This document shows, piece after piece, positions 34,776-43,700 of a stretch of 64,000 nt of DNA. The position numbers and the translations under genes are program-made. This DNA comes from Gammaproteobacteria bacterium (GTDB taxonomy: Bacteria > Pseudomonadota > Gammaproteobacteria > Coxiellales > Coxiellaceae), in contig JAHFRQ010000005.1 in the NCBI GenBank assembly GCA_023266215.1, positions 32,963 through 96,962 of the forward strand. The letters are read 5' to 3'. The notes under the pieces were generated by a model. It was given only the letters and a program-made list of their open reading frames with translations. It made no database searches and had not been told where the DNA came from. Numbering within the stretch: the stretch's first letter is position 1; the number at the start of each line of letters is the position of its first letter.

Positions 34776-37700
34776 TTATGGCCATGGGTTTGTCGGAATA
34801 GAGTTAACAACTAATTCTGGACCACCATTGGGCAATCCATTTCCACCACCTCTAAAAAGCGGGTTGTCACTGTATATTGGAGATCGCGGAGATAAATTTA
34901 TAATATCTGGTACCCGCGTAAATCTAAAGCCCGTATCCAAAAGCGACCCCGAATCCAAACCAAGACTTGTCTCAAGGCGAGAAACTTTGAAATAACTAAT
35001 ATTGTTTCCGAACGAGAATAAACCCAAATCAAATTTTGTATTCGCTCTTTGCGGACCAATAACTTGAGCTATAGCTCTATAATCAGTTACGTAAGTTCCA
35101 TCTTTACCAAGCGCAGGATATTGATCAAACCACTTCTCCGGCGAAACATTGTATCCTGTATTAAGCGCCAGCATTCTCTCCGCTCTTTCTGCGCTTGTCG
35201 CTGTACTGCCAGCACCAAATAAGCCGATGTCAGAAAGAAGCTCACTTCGCCCTAAAGCAATCTGTGTACGCGCTAAAATACTAGCCGAGCCTCCAGTCAT
35301 AACAAGTGAACCTGCAACGAACACATCCGCACCTAATGTTTCATATCCACTGATTCCACCAGCTGCAATTGCATTCCAATTATTTTGCAAGTTAGTTTCA
35401 ATTGAATCACCCACTTCAGCTAATGCATCAGCGCGAGTTGCGTTATGCAATAATGCACTTGCAAAGTGTGTGCTGATATCATTTCTTGCGTAAAGCATTA
35501 ATGCTGTTTTAATCGGATTTCCATCCAAATAATTATTATCGAAAGATTGTAATGCATCGTATGCCGCTCTGCCAGCACCATAAACAGCGGCACCAACATC
35601 ATCTGCACCAGTGACAAAGTGATCCATTGCACGATTAAAAAACCCAGACGCATTATTTGCAACACCCGTCGCATGCGCTTGCACTTGTCTTGCTTTTTGT
35701 TGCACCGCAGAATCATTAGCCGCTTGATATTGCGCGAACATGGATGCAGAAGTAATGGCATTGACACCGCTTGTTAAAGTAGTTGTATAAGCCGTGTAAA
35801 ATGGTGCGGTAGGCTCATAAAATTCATCATTATCCGCTGCCATTGAATCATTAATATATCGAGATTCAGTTTGAAGTGCTCTGTTGGTGAATTGAGTAGG
35901 ATCAGTTGATGCGCCAACGGGTATATTTATATTAGCAACTGAATCTTGAGATTTAATGCTTCCAATCACATCAGCACCGGTGTCAACGACTTGATCGCCG
36001 AGCATGTTTGAAAGCGTTGATAAGTTGGGGGTATAACCAAATAATTCGCTGATACCCATGTTGGCAGCATCATCTACAAAGTGAGTTGCATGTGCAGATG
36101 AATCTTTTGGTAATTCAGCATTGATTTTACCAGCGGCTGTTTGGCCAAGCGCTTGCTCAATAATAAATTTAATGTCGATTGATTTTCTTAAGCCTACTTC
36201 CATTTCAAATAATTGAACGGTTAGTCCAATTGCGGCATATTCTGCAAAAGCTGCGGCATTCTCGAGTATAGCCTTGCTTGCGGCAAGATTGCCTGCGCCT
36301 AGCGCTGCACCTAAACCTGCTGTGGCACCTGCAGCAATGGCATTTTCAAACATTTCTTTTGTTGAGAAACCATGTTGGTTGTCAAAAGCGATGGCAACGC
36401 CTTGAGAGGCAGCATCGGCGATTCCGCCTGCGATGGTCATAGTCACTGCAAACTCTGTTGCAGTAAGGGTTGCAGCAGTGACTGTAGCAGCAGCTGCCGC
36501 TCCTTCAACAGCACCAATCACCGCGGCGCTGACATAAGGGGCTGCAATGATAATAGCAATTGCAACAATACCCTCAATGATTTCACCCAACCAACTGTGA
36601 TGTGGTGGCTTAGGTGGTGGCGCTTGAGGCGTTTGAAGCGACGGAGTCAGTGAGTTGTTGATAATACTGAGAAATAGCTCATAAGGCGTGTAATTTCCCT
36701 GCTTATTTTTATTTGGAATTTGCAATGAAAGCGGGTCATTAGTATTTGATAATCCTGTTGACATGCTTTGCCCAACTAGATTTTCAACGTTAAATGCAGT
36801 AACTGGATTAGCAGTTAATTCTAATACCATTCCTGTTTGATTGGCCTGCGTGGCACTTGCAGAATTAGTTTTAATGCCATATTTTGCAACGATATTACCT
36901 TTGCAGTCAGAATAAAAAATAGTTGGCGCATAATTTGTTTCTCCGCCATTAAATAATACAATCTGACTCCTTAATACATACCCATCCAGGCTGTTATCAA
37001 TATAAAAATTATATGCCAATTGATTATCAAGGTCATTGGAGTTCAGAAAAGGCAGCATTACACCAACCGCACTACTTAACCTATTATTAGAATCGTAAAG
37101 ATGACTAACAGTTCTGCTATGCGAGCCATGCTGATTCTGACGAGTTGCATAAACTTGTGAAATTCTTCGTGTATCAAATATTTTCACTGCTGTGACTGTA
37201 AGCGTATCGTTAATATAAGAATCATCACGTTGTACATTTGATTTCCAGTTTGTTGTCGTTGTCATTGAATTACCATCAACGTCAAATGGGCCGTAATTAA
37301 CACGAGTATCTCCGTCGCAGGTTTTATTAAAAAAATAAATCATTTTGCCATTTAAATTATAAGCTGCTTGGCCAACTAATAAATTCATTGATGTAGCGGC
37401 GTAAGCGCCATTTTTAAAATAGCTTATTCTTTTTGGGTAAGAATAAGGCATCTGAAAAGATATTTTTATTTTGTATTTATATGGCTGTATTTGCTCATAA
37501 TGAAAAGGCAATGGCGCTAAGCAATTAATACCAACTGTCGATAACCTGTCATTTTGATCATAAGTCAAACCAGCTAAGCACGGGATACCATCTGCTAACT
37601 TTCCTGTTTCGCCAGGAAAATAAAGCGATTGACCATCTATTTTTCCTTTTGCGCGTGAAAAAGTATTTCCTTGGTTTGGACTTAAATAACCCCAGGTGGT

Positions 37701-40700
37701 GGAGTTATCATAGGGCCATTGCTGAGAAGGCGCGACATACACTGATTGAATTACAGCGTTTATTAATGCGCCATCATTCACCAGTACGCGATTTGCGTCA
37801 TCATAAGTCCACCAGCCATCATGGATTAGTCCATTGCAAATTGCATTCATGCGAGGACGATTGCTGACAGCGTCATAATAATAATCAAGTGAAAAATTAA
37901 TATCAGTTTGCGTGACGGGCCATTTTCTGGCATTAAAAGTCATTTGTGTATCACGCAATACATTGCCTGTACCATTGGTCTCCGTAACGCGCGTTATGCT
38001 GCGGTTTATATCAAACAATCTTTTTAGTGTTTGCGGCTTCACGGGATTCGCATCAATAACTTCGCTTTCGCGCAAACTGGTTAAATAATTATGCGTGATA
38101 TTTTTAAGTGGTGTGTTGACAGAAGTGGTTGAAAAATTACCTGTCGTGCTGTCAAAAGGTATCATCTGTCCTTGATCAACCACCGTCAATCCTAATTCTT
38201 GATACAGCAATCCATTTAAATAATAGGTATTTTTATAAGTGGCGCCAGAGCCATCTGTCTTGCTTAATTCTTTTCCCCAATAATCCAATACACGCGCGAC
38301 TTTATAAACAATATTATTGTTGGCATCAACAGCGGTATGTGTTTTTTCAATATGATTAGGATCATGCTCATACAAATGCTTTTCACCCATTGCAAATTGT
38401 TCTGAATTTTTATCACCATACGGCCCTTGCCCATAATAAGAAGCCTGAGCTAAAGGCTGCTTAGGATCTTCTGAGGGTGGCACAACGGTAATCGTAAAAT
38501 CATTTTCGTTTAATGCATAATTCCACGTATCGCCTGACGGTAATTGCACTTGAATGGTTTTACCTTTGCGATTGTAAGTTATTTTCCAGGTGTTAAGAGA
38601 AGCGCTCGTCACTTCAATCGCATCACCATGCACATCTAATTTCTTAGTAAAATAAGGTGTGCCATCACCTGCGGTGTGCTTGATGACTTGATCTGCTTCG
38701 TCGCGAATAAAAAGTTCGGTGTGATCATTCGCGTCCGTGACGCCAATTTTACCGCCCAATACGCCATAACCCATTTGTGTAACGGCAGCTACAGTTGATG
38801 TTGCACCGGTTGTATCCATCACAGTAATAGCAGGTTCTGTCACAGTGGTTAATTTTTTACGATTGTCATAACCAAAAATAGTTGCATCACCACTGGGTGT
38901 TGTCGTACTTTCTTTTTTATTCTGAGCTGTCCAACCTAATTGATGCAAGGGGCGAATAATATTACCGCTGCCAGAAGGATCTTGATAACCTGGTTCCACA
39001 AATCCAGTTGGTCTGCCGCCTGGGTCACGCTGAGTTTCAGTAAATTCATAAATTGAAACAGTATCTCTGTTATCTGTTATTAATTTTTGCAAATCAGAAT
39101 AATTCGTTTGAGATAAATCAATACTCAGAGAACTGATTGTCAGCGTCTCTTCACCTGCTGCATTATGGACAACTAATTTTGTGCCACCATTGCCATTGCT
39201 ATCCGACCAAATGCGACCTGCTTTGTCATGCTGGTGCAAAATAGGCCACGTGCCATCGTTGGGACCTTCTGCAATTAATGTGAAAGCATCATGACGATAA
39301 GCAATTTGGCTTTGAACAACGCCATTTCGAATCACACTGATTAAAATTAAATTATCAAGTTCGTCATAGATTTTTTGCTTTTCATCAATATCAGTAACGT
39401 TAGCAGTGGGATCGCCGCTCGTGGTTTGCTTGTAATGACGCGCCACTTTTTTGGTTTTGGTGTTGGTCATTTGTTTTAAATTATTTTCTGGATCTTGATG
39501 CGCCAATACACACTTTCTGGCATCTTTTAAAACTTTCGTATATCGATCTTTTGTTTGATCGCGATCAGCAAAAGGATCAGGAATAATATTATTATCAATA
39601 TCAACAGGGCAACCGCGATCAGGAACAAACGTTTCAACGTGTTCGCCATGTGCTGAAAAATGATAATACGTAATAGGCCTTATTTTTGTGCCATCAGGCT
39701 GAGATCTGACAACCCCTGCCTTGGCAACCAAATAACGCCGTTCATCGTAATACAAAATTTCAACGCCGCCATTGGGATGCATGATGGTTTGAATTTTATT
39801 ATCGTCGGTGTAAGTATAAGTAACCCCGATATCAGCGACTGGATTATTAATAAATTGTTGAGCACCAGAAGGATCAATGGATTGCGCAATAATATTTTTA
39901 TGATAAACCCCGGTAATTCTACCCAAAATATCGCGCGGTGTATTAATGTGAATATCTTTTTCCCGATTGGCTATTGCTGCAATTAATTTTTGTAAATCTA
40001 AAAAAGTAGTCTGTTGATTTATTTTCGTTATATCCAATTGCGTGGCATAACGATATTCATCCGTCTGACGACCTCTTACATCCAACGCTAATACTTTTGC
40101 AATTCCATTAGCATCAACCGTTGCAACAATATTGCCGCAGTTATCGCGCCAGGTATATTTTTCTCGTATGTTATAGCCGCCAGCTAAAACCACTTCAACT
40201 TGAACTTCAGAAAAGGCATTGAACACACTGCCTTTGGTTGGCTTTAGCATTTCAAGCGACCCTAAATTCGCCGTATTATCGCTTGGCATATAACAAACAA
40301 CCGCATCGCGCTCGCGCAATACCACGCGACCTTTTCGATCAATGGTTTTAGTGTGGCTGTTATCACGATCAGGATCGGGTACTAATTTTGACGAAATTAA
40401 ATCAGGCGTTAAGCCGGTTGTTATATAATCAGATAACTTTATTTTAGTAGGATCCAGCTGATTCGCATAACCAATATAAGACTCTGCTTCACCAAAACTA
40501 TTACGAACATATTCGATCACATATCCACTGGCATTCACTCGGTATTTTAAAAATCCTTCCGCGTCATACGCATAAAATAGTGGCTTTCCGTCTTCATTAA
40601 AGCTAATTAATTTAACACCATGCACACTTAATAAAGTCGCGCGAGTTACATTTTCAGTTGTTTCAGGTCGAACAGCCCAGCTTGTTTGTTTGGTTGTATC

Positions 40701-43700
40701 ATCAATTGGCACATTTTCCCAGGTGTCGCTGATTTTTTGATTGGTTTCATCATACATAAAATCAACAATTCGCTCATCCGCTGAATTAATAGCAGAGATA
40801 ATACTCAATCTATTTGAATTGCTATCATACGAAATCACTTTATCCACAACATTATTTATTTCTGCAACAGCAATGCCATCAACAGCAGCAGAATTAATGC
40901 TTGCCACATAATATTTTGTTTTAGGCGATACTTCATGCCACAATCTTTTGGCGCCATCAAATTCATAATTCCAGGTATTGCCACTTAATGTGGTATGCGT
41001 TGTTCTTAAGCCTGCACCATTGTATCCAAAACTTTCTGCTTTATTAAGAGCATTGGCACGCATTTTTTCACGGCCTGCTTCATCGTATTCTTTTATTTCA
41101 ATATTATCGACCTTTGCATCAGGAACTAAATTATTGAGTGTCGTTAAAAGTGCTTCATAATCAGATGGCAGAACAACCGCGCTTGTAAATTCTGTGATTT
41201 TATAGCGATTTTTTGTATCGCCTACGTATTCATATTTTGTGACAGCACCATTGGCTGTCACATAAAATTGTAAACGGTCTAGCGGATCAACAATCCAATA
41301 GGTTGCGCGATCTTGACCTGATATCACTAATTTTTTTGTAATTTCGGCAATCGATAATGCCGAAAATACATAGGGGTCTGCAATTTTAGTCGCGTATTTA
41401 ATTTCGCAATTTACTTTATGCAATGTTGAATGATAAAATTTTTGCGTAACATAGCCTTCTGCGTCAATAATAAAAACTTCTTGATTATTGGCATCAACAA
41501 CGCGATAGTTTGCTCTGTCTTTTGCATTATTTTCAATTGATGCGCATAGCGCAATCACTAGATCAGTAGTGAGCTTAGTGAAATCTGCCGTAATCTTACT
41601 GTAATAATGAATTGTTGCAGTGAGTTCGCTATTTTTATTATATTGCTTTTCAGTCACAGCACCTGCACCATTCACTCTAAAACGCTCGTTATTTAAGTCA
41701 TCATAGAAATAATAAATTTTATGGTCGTAATCAGACGATGTGATAAATGTGCTGATTAATGTCGGATTCATGCCAATCAACAGACGTGATAAATCGATAG
41801 CTGTTTGATATTGCGTTGTACAAACTGGTTTATTCTCAAGATTATACGTATGCTCTGTGACACCACCTTTGGCATTAATTTCAAAACGAATATTACCCAG
41901 CTCGTCGCGAATGATATAACTCGTTTGATTTTTGGGGTCAATCGTTGCAATAGCACGGCTTTCACTATCCAACACATTTTCCGTGATTAATGCTAATCCA
42001 GTCGGATCAACTTTTTTGCCAGTCACTCTTCCCAAGTCATCAATTAATACTTGTTCCTGATAAGCTTCAAGACTTCCGATGGTGGATTGCTTTAATGTAT
42101 TGCTAATACCTTGGCCATTATAGCTTTGATTTGTCACAACCGCAGGATCAGTTGCCTTAAGAGAAAGTGCATTTAAAAATGCTGTGTCCGATGTTGCTAA
42201 CGATCTTTTATTGAAAGTTGCTGAACGAACGCTTTTTTGCGGCGTGATTGTTTGACTGCGTTGACCTAATGCATTGATCGCATAGCTTGTTTTTAACTTT
42301 AAACCACTGGCATCTTTTGTTTCTGCAACTAACTCACGACTTAAGCTATAATCAAATTCTGATAATGATTGAAATAATGCTGATACAAACTGTTTGCTTT
42401 TTAATAGCCCACGTAAATCAAATTGTTTGACAACCTGATTTCCCATCGCATCGATTGTATTTGTGCACTGATTATTTTCATTGTAATTATTTAATATTGT
42501 ATTATTTTCAGCATCAGTCTGGCTAATTATATTATGAAACGCATCCAATGTATTTGAAACAGAGGCTAAAATAATAAGGCCGGTTGAATCTGTGTGATTA
42601 ATAGTGATGGTGCGTGTTGATTGCACATAAATTACTTTTATCTGACTTCCCATTGGCAATAACGTATTTATTTTGCGAGAAAATGCGTCGTGATCGTATG
42701 TTGTTACTGCGCCAGAAGTAACATTAGTTGATGTTTTTAAAACACCGCGTGGCTCATAAGTAAAAATAGTTTTCGCATTATTCGCATCACTTGATGAGTC
42801 ACACAAGCCATGCAAATTATTGTGTGTTTTATTAATAGTAGAAATTGTTTTTTTAGAGTCGTCATCGGTGTGTGTTTCATGGACAATTTGTCCGCGCAAA
42901 TTAAAGGTACGCGCAACTTGGAGCGTTGGCCTGATTAAATTCACAGAGTGCATTTCTGATTCACATTCACCAAACATATTTTTATTTAAAATAGAAACAA
43001 AGCTGTCTCCATCAATATGTGTTTCTGTGGCACCTCCATTGTCATATTGTGTTTGATTGATAATATCAGCCGAATCAACAACCAACAGGGCTTGATTGAA
43101 ATTTTCTACAGCTCCGCCTGATAAAGTTTTTAAATCATCAGGACCAATTGCATTGGCATATTTATATTCTTGAATGGCTTTATCAAAAATGGGATGCCAT
43201 TGTGTTTGACAGACTTGACCTTTTGGGCCAATGCTTAATACAATTTTACGATCTAAATCGCAATAAAAAATTGTTTTGGCAGGATTATTAATATCACCAT
43301 CATCTGGCACAATATCTAGCTTTCCAATATGTAAACCGGTTGTTTCATCGTATAAATGGCGTTCAGATTGATTAATCCAAATAGTAGATATAGCCTGATC
43401 TTTTTGTGCTTGTGTTAATTTAATATCAGATTGCACCGCAGCAATCTTTGCATAAACCAAAGGCGGCGCTTCGCGAATCAGTTGACCCCATGTATCAAAT
43501 TGCTTTGCAGTTGCATGAACCGTTGGATTAACAGCGCCATTATCAGTGACACTCGTCAATATTTCATTACCCATATTATTAAATTCATGCGTATGCAAAG
43601 ATTGATTGGGTAGTTGTTTTTTGGTTAATCGATTTAATAAATCGTATTGATTAATAGTTGCTTGATCTTCAGAATTAGATTCTGGAATCAGTGTTGCAGG

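Noticed and set aside
36372..36653. 93-codon plus-strand ORF with many Ser, Cys and Asn residues
   Set aside because: Antisense shadow of the Ala-rich hydrophobic part of the RHS protein; the odd composition is a by-product.
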